Source: Pseudarthrobacter phenanthrenivorans (GTDB taxonomy: Bacteria; Actinomycetota; Actinomycetes; Actinomycetales; Micrococcaceae). Taken from it: a DNA stretch of 64,000 bases. Position 1 is the stretch's first letter. Each line of letters begins with the position of its first letter. Position numbers and translations under genes: made by a program. Under the pieces are notes generated by a model. It saw nothing but the letters and a program-made list of their open reading frames with translations. It did no database searches and had not been told where the DNA came from. Below are positions 16,841 to 25,796 of the stretch, piece after piece. Where the stretch lies: assembly GCF_000813845.1 (NCBI RefSeq), contig NZ_JWTB01000029.1, forward strand, positions 1 through 64,000. The letters run 5' to 3'.

Positions 16841-17851
16841 TCAGGCCGCCGAACCCGCCGGGGTGAGCGCCGCCGTCGTGGTTTCCATGCCCGCAAAGTG
16901 GTCCAGCAGCGTCCCCACCAGGTGGGGGGCAAACTCCTCCTCGAGGGACAACACCACCCGGCACCGTGCGCCCTTCACGGGCGGGAACCCCGCGTACAGG
17001 CCGCGCAAGTCGCACACGGTCTGCCCGCGGCCGGGCCCGTCGGAGGTGTCGACGGCGGCCCGCACCACCGGCGCCAGGGCAGGCTTCACTGCCCGCACGG
17101 CGAGCGCCGCGGCCAGGGGGTCGTGCATGGCGGAGCAGGGCCGGCCGTAAATGCCCTCATAGAACCGGAAGTAGTAGCCCAGCATCTCCCCCAGCGCCTG
17201 CGCCACGGGCGAGGAGGACGCGAGCAGCTCCTGCCGGTGCACTTCCTCCAGCACCGACGCCATGGTCACATCCAGCGGCACCAGGGTCACATCCCAGTCG
17301 GCGGCCAGCACCAGGGCGGCGGCCTCCGGGTCGTTGTGGATGTTGGCCTCGGCCAGCGGGGTGATGTTCCCCGGCGCCAGCGCCGCCCCACCCATCACCG
17401 TCACGGACTGCACCAGCGACGGCAGCGCGGGCTCCAGCCGCAGCGCCTCGGCAATGTTGGTCAGCGGGCCGATCGCCACCACGCGCAAGTCCCCCGGGTA
17501 CAGCCGGGCCAGCCGCACCAGCATTTCCGCGGCGGACTCCCCGGCCAGGGACGCCTCGGCAGGCGCCAGTGAGACCTCGCCAATCCCGTTGTCGCCGTGC
17601 ACCCACGGGGCGCCGCCGCCAAAGGAACCGGCAAGGGGATGATGCGCCCCCAGAGCCACCGGGATGTGCGCGGAGCCCGCGAGCTCAAGCAGGTCCAGGG
17701 TGTTCCGGGCGCCGACGGCGGCACTGACGTTGCCGCTGACCGTCCCGATCCCCACCACATCGGCAAGGGGCGAGGCGAGCAGGTAGGCCAGGGCGAGGGC
17801 GTCGTCGATTCCCGTGTCGCAGTCCAGGTAGATCGGGAAGGGCGTGGTCAT
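16841..17851 (-). CDS. Inosine/uridine-preferring nucleoside hydrolase
   Basis: Hydrolyses ribonucleosides to base plus ribose, 336 residues. The N-terminal Ca-binding motif DCDTGIDDALAL (about 9-20) defines the family, with VHGDNGIG and the VIGPLTNIAEAL-like strand (AIGPLTNIAEAL) further on. The start at 17851 places this motif at the usual distance from the N-terminus; an upstream ATG adds nine unconserved residues. It lies 30 bp after the MFS carrier and divergent from ribokinase, giving a coherent set: uptake, hydrolysis, ribose phosphorylation. Confidence 0.9.
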   Translation of the reverse strand: MTTPFPIYLDCDTGIDDALALAYLLASPLADVVGIGTVSGNVSAAVGARNTLDLLELAGSAHIPVALGAHHPLAGSFGGGAPWVHGDNGIGEVSLAPAEASLAGESAAEMLVRLARLYPGDLRVVAIGPLTNIAEALRLEPALPSLVQSVTVMGGAALAPGNITPLAEANIHNDPEAAALVLAADWDVTLVPLDVTMASVLEEVHRQELLASSSPVAQALGEMLGYYFRFYEGIYGRPCSAMHDPLAAALAVRAVKPALAPVVRAAVDTSDGPGRGQTVCDLRGLYAGFPPVKGARCRVVLSLEEEFAPHLVGTLLDHFAGMETTTAALTPAGSAA

Positions 17852-17881
17852 GGCGATACTTCTTTCAGGTAGTGGCAACAG

Positions 17882-19324
17882 TTAGACGGTCTCGCCCTTG
17901 GGGGCGGCGACGAAGAGGCTGACGATGAACGCGGCGGCGGTGATGCCCACGGAAATCCAGAGGGCCGTGGCGTACCCGGCGGCCGTGGCCTGGGCGGCGA
18001 ACGGTGCCACGAGGACGACGCCGAGGCTCGCCCCGATGCCGAAGGAGGCGCCGTTGATGCCAGGCAGCGCCGCCGGGGCTTCCTTGGGTGAGAGCAGCAC
18101 CGAGAGCCCGTTGATGGCGGTGAGGAACAGGCCGTTGTAGAAGATGCCCAGCGCCGCAACGGCGACCAGCACCGCCACCTGGTTGGTGGAGAAGGCAGCG
18201 GCAATGGCCGCGCAGGCAAGGCTCATCCCGGTGCCGATGCGGAGGGTCTTGATCCAACCGCGGCGGTCCGCCAGCCAGCCGGCCAATGGTGCGGCAAAGA
18301 CGCCGATGAGCGCGGCGGGGGTGAGGAACAGCAGCGCCGAGACCGAGGCACTGAGGCCGAAGCCGCCGTCGTGGTCCTGGCTGAGCAGCACCACGGTGAA
18401 GTTGATGACGGCGAAGATGCCGGCGAGGGTGAGGACCGTGGTGAGGATGACCGGCCAGACCTGCCGGGAGCGCAGGTGGTGGACGGCGATGAGCGGGTGG
18501 CTGCGGCGTTTCTCGATGATCCAGAACGCGGCGAAGGAGGCTGCGGTGCCGGCCAGCAGGGCCAGGGCGGTGGGTGAGGTCCAGCCGGCGGCGGACCCGT
18601 CGGAGACGAAGTAGGTGATGAACACCAGGAACACCGAGAGGGAGCCGGCGCCCCACCAGTCCATGGCGCCGCGGACACCCGCGGGACGCCCGGCGGGCAC
18701 GGTGCGGATGATGCAGACCGCGGCGATCACCGTCAGGACGAGCACCACGACGAAGATGGACCGGAAGCCGAGGGTTTCGGCCATCAGGCCGCCCACCCAG
18801 CCGTCCACTCCCCCGATGCCGCCGTTGATGGCGGCGATGATGCCCACCGAGGTGCCGAAGACCTTGGCCTGCAGGTTCTCGCTGAGGACGATGTAGGCGA
18901 GCGCGAAGACGGCGCTGGAGACGCCCTGCAGGAAGCGGCCGGTGACGAGCAGTTCCAGCGTCGGCGCGGTGATGCAGAGGATGGTGCCGGCGCCCATGAT
19001 GCCCAGGACCAGCAGCAGTGCGGCGCGGCGGCCGATGAAGTCGCTCCAGCGGCCGATGACGGGTCCGGAGATGGCGCCGGCGAGGAAGAACATGGACTGG
19101 ACGGGGGCGGTGCTGTCGGCGCCGCGGCCGAAGTCGGCGGCGATCTGCGGCAGCGCGGGGGTGACCATGCTGGCGTTGAGCTGGAAGGACAGCACGCCCA
19201 GCAGCAGGGTGGAGATCAGCAGGGCGGCGCGGCGGCCGGAGAGCTCGGCGGCATCGGCGGGAGGTACGACGGCGGCAGCGGGGTCCGCAGGCGGCGCGGC
19301 CGTTGCGGGGGTTGGGGCGTTCAC
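17882..19324 (-). CDS. MFS transporter (DHA2-like, about 14 spans)
   Basis: Proton-driven membrane carrier, 480 residues. The first span follows an Ala/Pro-rich N-terminus; the motif A region reads GRWSDFIGRRAAL and its repeat GWLADRRGWIK. GTG start at 19324 with a strong AAAGGAG six bases upstream; the reading frame extends further upstream but without a better site. Coupled with the nucleoside hydrolase gene, it is probably the nucleoside importer, although DHA2 proteins are more often drug exporters. Confidence 0.8.
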   Translation of the reverse strand: MNAPTPATAAPPADPAAAVVPPADAAELSGRRAALLISTLLLGVLSFQLNASMVTPALPQIAADFGRGADSTAPVQSMFFLAGAISGPVIGRWSDFIGRRAALLLVLGIMGAGTILCITAPTLELLVTGRFLQGVSSAVFALAYIVLSENLQAKVFGTSVGIIAAINGGIGGVDGWVGGLMAETLGFRSIFVVVLVLTVIAAVCIIRTVPAGRPAGVRGAMDWWGAGSLSVFLVFITYFVSDGSAAGWTSPTALALLAGTAASFAAFWIIEKRRSHPLIAVHHLRSRQVWPVILTTVLTLAGIFAVINFTVVLLSQDHDGGFGLSASVSALLFLTPAALIGVFAAPLAGWLADRRGWIKTLRIGTGMSLACAAIAAAFSTNQVAVLVAVAALGIFYNGLFLTAINGLSVLLSPKEAPAALPGINGASFGIGASLGVVLVAPFAAQATAAGYATALWISVGITAAAFIVSLFVAAPKGETV

Positions 19325-19385
19325 ATCAAACTCCTTTGTTCGTGCTGGTTGGGTGACGAAGACCACTTCTTAGGTGGCGGTTCGA

Positions 19386-19398
19386 GTTGTTATACAAC
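19386..19398. promoter_or_regulatory. Palindrome in the MFS/ribokinase divergent region
   Basis: GTTGT-TAT-ACAAC, a perfect 13-bp palindrome in the 160-bp divergent gap, 87 bp before the ribokinase start. It is in a local AT-rich patch and may be an operator for both directions. Confidence 0.35.
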
Positions 19399-19484
19399 CA
19401 CGTATGATGCGCAAGTACAACCCTTGCCGTACACTGTTTCATCATCCGGCCGGTTCCGGCATCCCCGTTCAGAGAGTTCCCCCA

Positions 19485-20351
19485 ATGCACAATCGACTTC
19501 CTGCCGTCACCGTCGTCGGCAGCATCAATGTGGACCTGATCGCCACCGCCGAGCGACTTCCGACGGCGGGCGAAACCATCGGCGACGCCGTGCTGTCCCG
19601 GCAGCCGGGCGGCAAGGGCGCCAACCAGGCGGCGGCCCTCGCGCGGCTCGGCGGCAATGCCCGGATGGTGGGCGCGGTGGGCGACGACGATTCCGGCCGG
19701 CAGATGCTGGATGCCCTGACCACTGCGGGTGTCAGCACCACGGGCGTTAGCATCCTGCCGCACGCCACCGGGACCGCGCTGATCTCCGTGGACCGCGACG
19801 GCGAGAACCAGATCGTGGTGTGCCCGGGCGCCAACTCTCACCTCTCGCTCGACGGGATGGAGTTCGGCCCGGACGAGACGGTGCTGTGCCAGCTGGAAGT
19901 CGGCGTGCCGGTGGTGCTGGAAGCGGCCCGGAAGGCGAAGGGCTTCTTTGTGCTGAACGCTGCCCCGGCCATGGACCTGCCCGCGGAACTGCTGGAGCGC
20001 TGCAACCTGGTGATCGTGAACGAGAGTGAGTACGCCCTGATCCCGGACCTCGCATCAGCCAAGCTCGTGGCGGTGACGTACGGCGGCGAAGGCTCCGCCA
20101 TGTTCGAGCACGGCCGGAAGGTGGCGGAAGTCCCCGCGCCTGCCGTCAGCGTGGTGAATACCATCGGCGCCGGCGATGCGTTCTGCGCGGCCCTGGTCCT
20201 GGCGCTCGAGGCGGGCATGGACTACGCCCCGGCCCTGGGTGTGGCCAACGCGGTGGGTGCCCACGCCGTGGGCGATCCGTCCTCCCAGCCGGATTTGGCA
20301 CGGCTGGGCCACTACGCGGGCCCGACTGCCGCACCCGCAGGCGCGCGGTGA
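19485..20351 (+). CDS. Ribokinase (PfkB family)
   Basis: ATP-dependent kinase converting ribose to ribose 5-phosphate, 288 residues. Seen: N-terminal VVGSINVDL, the substrate-binding GGKGANQA (PfkB signature 1), and the C-terminal TIGAGDAFCAAL with the catalytic Asp. The start at 19485 puts the first strand at the expected position. The next gene overlaps by four bases (GTGA). It completes the nucleoside route begun by the divergent hydrolase. Its C-terminal coding region has a decayed relative at 42.9 kb. Confidence 0.9.
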   Translation: MHNRLPAVTVVGSINVDLIATAERLPTAGETIGDAVLSRQPGGKGANQAAALARLGGNARMVGAVGDDDSGRQMLDALTTAGVSTTGVSILPHATGTALISVDRDGENQIVVCPGANSHLSLDGMEFGPDETVLCQLEVGVPVVLEAARKAKGFFVLNAAPAMDLPAELLERCNLVIVNESEYALIPDLASAKLVAVTYGGEGSAMFEHGRKVAEVPAPAVSVVNTIGAGDAFCAALVLALEAGMDYAPALGVANAVGAHAVGDPSSQPDLARLGHYAGPTAAPAGAR

Positions 20352-20842
20352 GCGTCACCCTGAGGCGCGCGGCGCCGTCGGACTTTCCGGACGTCCGGCG
20401 CATCACCCGGGACGCCTACCTCAAGGCCGGGCACTTCGCGGCGGACCATCCGTACATGGGAGTGCTGGAGGATGTGGAGCACCGTGCCGAACACGCGCAG
20501 GTGTGGCTGGCCGAGGCCAGCGGACGCGCAGTGGCGGCGGTGACGCTGACGTTCGCCGGCCAGCCGTACACCGAGATCGCGCGGGAAGGCGAGCTGGAAT
20601 TTAGGATGCTGGCCGTGGATCCGTTAATGCAGGGGTCCGGCGTGGGCCGCACCGTAGTGCGCGCAATTGTGGAGCACGCCCGGCACCTGCCCGGGATCGG
20701 GGGAATCAGCATCACCAGCGCGACCTTCATGGAACGCGCGCACGCCCTCTACCAGTCCCTGGGCTTCCGCCGCGCGCCGGAACGGGACTGGTACGTGCCC
20801 GGCGAGGACGTGCTGCTGTGGGTGTTCACGCTGGAGCTGTAG
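20348..20842 (+). CDS. GNAT-family N-acetyltransferase
   Basis: Acetyl-CoA-dependent acetyltransferase, 164 residues. The acetyl-CoA-binding motif A reads QGSGVGRTVV after the strand FRMLAVDPL. The C-terminal YQSLGFRRAPERDWYV is typical of the fold. GTG start overlaps the ribokinase TGA. Pairing with ribokinase is also preserved in the decayed copy at 43 kb, so the association is old. Substrate unknown. Confidence 0.85.
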   Translation: MSVTLRRAAPSDFPDVRRITRDAYLKAGHFAADHPYMGVLEDVEHRAEHAQVWLAEASGRAVAAVTLTFAGQPYTEIAREGELEFRMLAVDPLMQGSGVGRTVVRAIVEHARHLPGIGGISITSATFMERAHALYQSLGFRRAPERDWYVPGEDVLLWVFTLEL

Positions 20843-20884
20843 CCCAAGACGCGCTCACACCCGCGCCCTCTTCCCACGACGCGG

Positions 20885-21775
20885 CTATGCCGGACGCCGC
20901 GGTTCGTCGGCACCCTCGAGGACCTGTTGCAGCCCGGTGACCGGGATGTCGGGGAACTCGTCCCGCGGCGGCCCGAACTGGAACGCGGCTGCCCCGGAGT
21001 CTTCCCAGACCGCCGCCCCTGCAATCCTGGCGAAGAATGGTGAGAACGGGCGCGCGGCAGCCGAAAGCACCCGGATGGCGGCGGCCGGAATCCGTTGCAC
21101 GGATCCATGGCCGGCCCGGCCAAGCACCGCTTCCGCGATCTGGTTCGCCGTCAGCGTCTGCGAGCCCCAGTCGATGGCGCGGTTGCGCAGCGCGGGGTCG
21201 CCGATGGCCCGGACCACGACGGCGGCCGCGTCCCGGACCGAGGTATACGTCACCGGGGCGGTCCCCGAGCCGAACACCGGCACCTTGCCCTTGCTCTCGA
21301 GCGGGCCCCTCATAATCTCCAGCCGCTGCTCCAGGAGTGCGCCCAGCCTGATGATGGTCCAGTCCATGCCGGACGAGCGGAGCGCATCCTCGGCAGCAGC
21401 CTTGCAGCGCAAATAGTCGATGGGCCCATCGGGGGCAGCGCCGTGCATGGACATCATCACCATGTGCCGCACCCCGGCTGCGGCCGCCGCATGGACCAGG
21501 CGGATGGCGCCGTCGCGGTCAACCGTGCGCGGGTCGGTGTCCTTAGCGCCGAAGCCGGAGGCCGCGAACACCACGTCCGTGCAGCCAGCCACGGCTGCCT
21601 GGCAGTCGGTGTCTGAGGTGAGGTCGCCACGGAAGGGTTCGACGCCGTCGCCCGCCGACTGCGGGAATGGCTGGGACGCGCCGCGGGCCATAATGCGGAC
21701 CTGATGGCCGGCGGCACGGAGCAGCGGCACCACGGCGCGGCCCAGGCGGCCGGTGCCGCCGACGACGAGGATCAC
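20885..21775 (-). CDS. NmrA-like / atypical SDR NAD(P)-binding protein
   Basis: 296 residues with the N-terminal dinucleotide motif VVGGTGRLG (about 4-12) and no YxxxK at the classical place, as in the NmrA/complex-I-type atypical SDRs. These act as redox sensors or as reductases of small quinone-like substrates. GTG start overlaps the upstream SnoaL-like stop (GTGA), so the two are co-translated. Confidence 0.8.
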   Translation of the reverse strand: MILVVGGTGRLGRAVVPLLRAAGHQVRIMARGASQPFPQSAGDGVEPFRGDLTSDTDCQAAVAGCTDVVFAASGFGAKDTDPRTVDRDGAIRLVHAAAAAGVRHMVMMSMHGAAPDGPIDYLRCKAAAEDALRSSGMDWTIIRLGALLEQRLEIMRGPLESKGKVPVFGSGTAPVTYTSVRDAAAVVVRAIGDPALRNRAIDWGSQTLTANQIAEAVLGRAGHGSVQRIPAAAIRVLSAAARPFSPFFARIAGAAVWEDSGAAAFQFGPPRDEFPDIPVTGLQQVLEGADEPRRPA

Positions 21776-22221
21776 GGCCGGTCACCTCCAGCCGTTCCGT
21801 GGAGCGCCTCGCTGATGGCGTCGTCCACGTCGCCGGAATCGCGGTCCACCGGTTCAAGGTAGAACTGGGCCGCGGCGATCCGGTCATCGCGCACGGTGAG
21901 GATGGAGACCCCGGCGGCGCGCTGCACCGATCCGTCCGGGCGCGTGCCGCGGTTGCTCCACTCCAACCAGATTTTGCCGTCCGGGCCGGTGGCTGCGTCG
22001 TGGACGGTGAGGGCGAGGTCCGGCAGGCCGGTGAAGAGTGCCGTCCAGTTCTTCCGGACCTGCGCGGAGCCCGTGAAACTGCGGGCCGGGTGGACGGGGG
22101 TGGTGTTCCGGTAGTCCTCGGCGAACTCGGACACCATGGCCTCGAGGTCGTGGCGGTTGGCTGCCGCCAGCATGCGCCGGACCGGGCCGTCGGGGACGCG
22201 GTGGAGTCCTGATGCGTCCAT
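21772..22221 (-). CDS. SnoaL-like / NTF2-fold protein
   Basis: A 149-residue cone-fold protein (RMLAAANRHDLEAMVSEFAEDY at the front, NWTALFTGLPDL mid, WSNRGTRPDGS late), typical of SnoaL-like polyketide cyclase or ester-isomerase relatives. Function is usually unknown. It is divergent from a TetR gene and shares a palindromic operator with it. Confidence 0.8.
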   Translation of the reverse strand: MDASGLHRVPDGPVRRMLAAANRHDLEAMVSEFAEDYRNTTPVHPARSFTGSAQVRKNWTALFTGLPDLALTVHDAATGPDGKIWLEWSNRGTRPDGSVQRAAGVSILTVRDDRIAAAQFYLEPVDRDSGDVDDAISEALHGTAGGDRP

Positions 22222-22277
22222 GATCTGCTCCTTGGTTTCCGTCGCGGGAGGCGGAGAGGCTGGTACGCTGAAATTTG

Positions 22278-22293
22278 ATACAGTCAGCTGTAT
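22278..22293. promoter_or_regulatory. TetR operator candidate
   Basis: ATACAG-TCAG-CTGTAT, a perfect 6-bp-arm inverted repeat in the 99-bp divergent gap between the SnoaL-like gene and the TetR gene. A TTGATA hexamer (22275-22280) overlaps the left arm. TetR repressors usually bind such sites to control both directions. Confidence 0.55.
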
Positions 22294-22320
22294 TCAACTG
22301 ATACGAGGAGCTTAAGCCCG

Positions 22321-22983
22321 ATGGGACCCGCGGTCAATGGTTCGCCGGCCCGCTCCCGCAGTTACGACGCACGGCGCCGCCAGGAAGCGGCCGGGCAGTC
22401 GAGGAAGCGGGTGCTCGCCGAGTCCCGCACGCTGTTCCTGGCCCACGGATATGGCCGGACCACCATCTCCGCCATCGCCCACGCCGCCGGCGTCTCCAAG
22501 GAATCCGTCTACAAGGGGTTCGGCGGCAAGCCGGGGCTCGTCCGCGCCATCTACGAACAGAGCCTGCTTGGTGCCGGCGGCCCACCGGCGGAGGAACGGT
22601 CGGACCGCGCTCAGGCCACGGCCACTGACCCTCGCGAACTCATGGAACAGTTCGGGCGGTTCGTGACCGAGATCAGCCCGCTCGGTTCTCCGGTCTACCT
22701 CCTCATCAGGGATGCCGCGGCGAGCGGGGACCAGGACATGGCAGCGCTCCTGCGCAATGTGGACGAGGAGCGCTACCGGCGCATGCTGCACAACGCGCAC
22801 CAGGTGCTCGGGCGGGGATTCCTGAGGCCGGGCCTGACGGCGGAGGAGGTGGCGGATGTCTTCTTCATGAGCACCTCGGCCGAACTTTACGAGACCATGG
22901 TCATCAAGCGCGGATGGACGGCTGAGCGGTTCGGCCGTCTCGTTGCCCGCACGCTGGCCGCCAACTTGCTGCCGGAGGGTTGA
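22321..22983 (+). CDS. TetR-family transcriptional regulator
   Basis: 220 residues; HTH at about 37-76 (RVLAESRTLFLAHGYGRTT then ISAIAHAAGVSKESVYKGFG, with Lys/Gly in place of the more usual HFxxK). The rest is an all-helical ligand domain. GAGGAG lies ten bases before the ATG. It probably represses the divergent SnoaL-like/NmrA-like pair. Confidence 0.85.
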   Translation: MGPAVNGSPARSRSYDARRRQEAAGQSRKRVLAESRTLFLAHGYGRTTISAIAHAAGVSKESVYKGFGGKPGLVRAIYEQSLLGAGGPPAEERSDRAQATATDPRELMEQFGRFVTEISPLGSPVYLLIRDAAASGDQDMAALLRNVDEERYRRMLHNAHQVLGRGFLRPGLTAEEVADVFFMSTSAELYETMVIKRGWTAERFGRLVARTLAANLLPEG

Positions 22984-23065
22984 CGCTGCCGTCCCGGACT
23001 GCATTCGACTGGGTAACCTACTTCTATCAACCGGCACTACCCCTATAGGAAAGGGACGGTCACGC

Positions 23066-23368
23066 ATGCACGCTGTACTGGAATACACCTACGAGGACAA
23101 CTACCTCGAAACCCGCGAAAAGTACCGCGCAGACCACCTTCGGGCGGGCTGGGAAGCAGTCGAACGCGGGGAGCTTCTGCTGGGCGGGGCCGCCGGCGAA
23201 GGACCGTTCAAAGGACTGCTGATCTTCACCGGCGACAACGCACTCGATGCGGCGAAGGCCTTTGCAGCCGCAGACCCTTACGTCATCAACGGCGTGGTGA
23301 CGTCGTGGACCGCCAGCAAGTGGACAACCGTGCTCGGCAACGACGCGGCGACGCCTGTCCGTCCCTGA
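23066..23368 (+). CDS. YciI-like protein
   Basis: 100-residue ferredoxin-like-fold protein of the YciI/YCII family (EYTYEDNYLETREKYRADHL start, FAAADPYVINGVV end, the latter being the characteristic DPY segment). Members bind small ligands; enzymatic role mostly unknown. The ATG follows AGGAAAGGG. Monocistronic, convergent with the ABC exporter. Confidence 0.8.
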   Translation: MHAVLEYTYEDNYLETREKYRADHLRAGWEAVERGELLLGGAAGEGPFKGLLIFTGDNALDAAKAFAAADPYVINGVVTSWTASKWTTVLGNDAATPVRP

Positions 23369-23380
23369 GCCCAGGGAACC

Positions 23381-24145
23381 TCAGCTGATCTTGCGGCGGT
23401 AGATGACCGTCGCGAGGGCGTAGCCGACCGCGAGTATGCCGAGGAGCCATACCAGTGCCGTCCAGATGTCAGCGCCAACCGGCTGCTGTGTGAACAGGGC
23501 CCGGATGGTGTTCACGATGGAGGTGACCGGCTGGTTGCGGGCGAACCAGGCGACCGGGCCTGGCATCGAGTCGGTGGGCACGAAGGCCGAGCTGATGAAG
23601 GGCAGGAAGATGAGCGGGTAGCTGAAGGCGCTGGCCCCGTCCACGGTCTTCGCGGAGAGGCCGGCGATCACGGCGATCCAGGTCAGGGCGAGGGTAAACA
23701 GGGTCAGGAGGCCCGCGACGCCCAACCATGCCGCCACCGACGCTCCGGTACGGAACCCCATGGTCAGCGCAACGCCGATGACGACCACCACCGAGACGAT
23801 ATTCGCGGCCAGGCTGGTGAGCACATGCGCCCAGAGCACGCTGGACCTCGCGATTGGCATGGACTGGAAGCGCTCGAAGATACCGCCCTGCAGATCCAGG
23901 AACAGCCTGTACGCGGTGTAGGCAATGCCGGATGCGATCGTGATGAGCAGGATGCCGGGAAGCATGTAGTTGACGTAGGACCCGCCGGATCCGGTATTGA
24001 TTGCGCCGCCAAACACGTAAACGAACAGCATCATCAGCGCGATCGGGGTGATGGCAGTAGTGATGATCATGTCGGGGCTGCGAAGGATGTGGCGAAGCGA
24101 GCGGACAGTCAGTACGCCGGTGTCACCGAGAGCATGGGCGGTCAT
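23381..24145 (-). CDS. ABC-2 type exporter permease
   Basis: Membrane component of a drug- or lipid-type exporter, 254 residues with about six spans. The start MTAHALGDTG at 24145 overlaps the ATPase stop (ATGA). The ABC-2 signature region near FLPFISSAFVPTDSMPGPVAWFA is present, as in DrrB relatives. Confidence 0.88.
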   Translation of the reverse strand: MTAHALGDTGVLTVRSLRHILRSPDMIITTAITPIALMMLFVYVFGGAINTGSGGSYVNYMLPGILLITIASGIAYTAYRLFLDLQGGIFERFQSMPIARSSVLWAHVLTSLAANIVSVVVVIGVALTMGFRTGASVAAWLGVAGLLTLFTLALTWIAVIAGLSAKTVDGASAFSYPLIFLPFISSAFVPTDSMPGPVAWFARNQPVTSIVNTIRALFTQQPVGADIWTALVWLLGILAVGYALATVIYRRKIS

Positions 24146-24915
24146 CGGGATTCCTTTCCTACAAGGGCCAGGAACACGTCCTCGAGGGAGGGCTGTTTCT
24201 CGATGTACTCGACCTTGGCCGGCGGGAGGAGCTGCTTGAGCTCGGCGAGGGTGCCGTTCTGGATGATCCGGCCCTGGTGGAGGATCGCGATCCGGTCGGC
24301 GAGCTGCTCCGCCTCGTCGAGGTATTGCGTGGTCAGGAGGACCGTGGTGCCGCTGGTGGCGAGTTGTTTGACCGTCTGCCACACCTCGATCCGCGCCTGC
24401 GGGTCCAGGCCGGTGGTTGGTTCGTCGAGAAAGATGACCGGAGGGTCTCCGATCAGGCTCATGGCAATGTCGAGCCGGCGGCGCGTGCCGCCAGAGTACG
24501 TTGACGCCTTGCGGTCCCCCGCCTCGCCGAGCGAGAATCGGGCGAGCAGGCCAGCGGCGATGGTGGCGGGGTCGTTCAGGTGGCGGAGCTTTGCGATGAG
24601 CACCAGGTTTTCCCGGCCGGTCAGCACCTCATCCACGGCGGCGAACTGGCCGGTAAGGCTGATCGATTCACGCACTTCGCCGGGATTGGCTGTGACGTCG
24701 AAACCGTGCACCGCGGCGCTGCCGGCGTCCGGTTTCAAGAGTGTTGAAAGGATCCTCACCAGGGTGGTCTTGCCCGCTCCGTTTGAGCCGAGCAGCGCGA
24801 AGATGCTCCCGGCGGCGACCTCGAAATCGACTCCCGTGAGGACCTGCACGTCCTTGAACGATTTCTCGATGCCCTGAACCCGGATGGCCGGGCCGGGGGC
24901 CTGGACGGGGACCAT
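24142..24915 (-). CDS. Daunorubicin-resistance-type ABC exporter ATPase (DrrA-like)
   Basis: 257-residue ATPase: Walker A GSNGAGKTT, signature TYSGGTRRRLDIAMSL (degenerate SGG, as in DrrA proteins), Walker B VIFLDEPTTGLD, switch TTQYLDEAEQL. Co-translated with the permease. Preceded by a DUF1048 gene and a PadR gene, a set often seen for substrate-induced exporters. Confidence 0.9.
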   Translation of the reverse strand: MVPVQAPGPAIRVQGIEKSFKDVQVLTGVDFEVAAGSIFALLGSNGAGKTTLVRILSTLLKPDAGSAAVHGFDVTANPGEVRESISLTGQFAAVDEVLTGRENLVLIAKLRHLNDPATIAAGLLARFSLGEAGDRKASTYSGGTRRRLDIAMSLIGDPPVIFLDEPTTGLDPQARIEVWQTVKQLATSGTTVLLTTQYLDEAEQLADRIAILHQGRIIQNGTLAELKQLLPPAKVEYIEKQPSLEDVFLALVGKESR

Positions 24916-24918
24916 GGG

Positions 24919-25293
24919 TCAGCTCCCGTTCCCGCTGACACCGTCGGCTGTGTTGATGGCCTGGCGGAGACGTTCGCGCTCTTTGTCGATCCACTGTTTG
25001 CCGGAGTAGGCCTGCGCGAACGTTTCCGCGAATTCCACCGGGTCGTCGCCGACGATCGCGCGCACCGGCGTCCCGTCGATGGCGGCCCGTTCCCACAGGT
25101 CGGCCAGGTCGCCGAACATGGTCATGAGCGTGTCCCCATCGGTGACGCCGCCGTAGTACATGAGGTACCGGTGCATTGCCGTTGCCGCCGTGGCGTACGG
25201 TTCGGGGAGGGCCTCGATGCGGGCCTTGTCCTGCTTGTACTGCTTCTTCTGTTCCAGCGAGCCCGTAACGGCCTCGATCCATTTTGCAGCCAC
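24919..25293 (-). CDS. DUF1048-family protein
   Basis: 124-residue helical protein of the DUF1048 family (KWIEAVTGSLEQKKQYKQ, then MHRYLMYYGG). GTG start at 25293 with AGGAG upstream. It lies between PadR (2-bp gap) and the ABC ATPase (3-bp gap). Family members are regularly encoded with PadR regulators; biochemical role unknown. Confidence 0.82.
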   Translation of the reverse strand: MAAKWIEAVTGSLEQKKQYKQDKARIEALPEPYATAATAMHRYLMYYGGVTDGDTLMTMFGDLADLWERAAIDGTPVRAIVGDDPVEFAETFAQAYSGKQWIDKERERLRQAINTADGVSGNGS

Positions 25294-25295
25294 GA

Positions 25296-25646
25296 TTAGG
25301 CTCCTTTTTCCTGCTGGGATTCGGTGTGGTGATGAAGGTTTTCGATCCGTTCCGCGAGGAAGCTCCACGTCCTCCAGAACTCTTCGAGGTACTCACGGCC
25401 CTGCGCATTCAGCGAATACACCTTGCGTGGGGGGCCCTTCTCTGACGGGAGCTTCTCCACGTCGACGAGGCCGCGCTGCTCTATCCGGACCAGCAGGGCG
25501 TAAATGGTGCCCTCGACGATGTCGGAGAAGCCCTGGTCACGGAGCCGGGCCGTAATCTCGTAGCCATATGCAGGCTGGGTGGCCAAGATGGCCAGGACAA
25601 CACCCTCCAGCGTGCCCTTGAGCATTTCCGTCATCTGCTTGCCCAT
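25296..25646 (-). CDS. PadR-family transcriptional regulator
   Basis: 116 residues: winged helix with LKGTLEGVVLAILA at the front, YGYEITARLRDQGFSDIVEGTIYALLVRIEQ as recognition region (first 20 residues shown by family pattern), and KYS-like wing VYSLNAQGREYLEEF. Probably represses its own operon including the exporter through the symmetric site just upstream. Confidence 0.9.
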   Translation of the reverse strand: MGKQMTEMLKGTLEGVVLAILATQPAYGYEITARLRDQGFSDIVEGTIYALLVRIEQRGLVDVEKLPSEKGPPRKVYSLNAQGREYLEEFWRTWSFLAERIENLHHHTESQQEKGA

Positions 25647-25677
25647 CGGAACCCTCTTTAGCTACTCCGCGTTACTG

Positions 25678-25718
25678 ACTACCGGTACATAGTAAGCATG
25701 AGTACCGGTAGTTAGCAA
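25678..25718 (-). promoter_or_regulatory. padR-operon promoter with paired TACCGGTA operators
   Basis: Minus-strand -35 TTGCTA (25718-25713), 18-bp spacer, -10 TACTAT (25694-25689). ACTACCGGTAC (25678-25688) and GTACCGGTAGT (25702-25712) form an 11-bp inverted repeat, and each arm is itself the palindrome TACCGGTA. One arm fills the spacer and the other lies just downstream of the -10, an arrangement suited to repression. Confidence 0.65.
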
Positions 25719-25796
25719 TACTGAATAGCAGTGGCCGAGGAGAGGGGCTCATGGGCGGCATCTAGTGCGGGAAGATCGGCCAGTTTGTCGGCCGGC

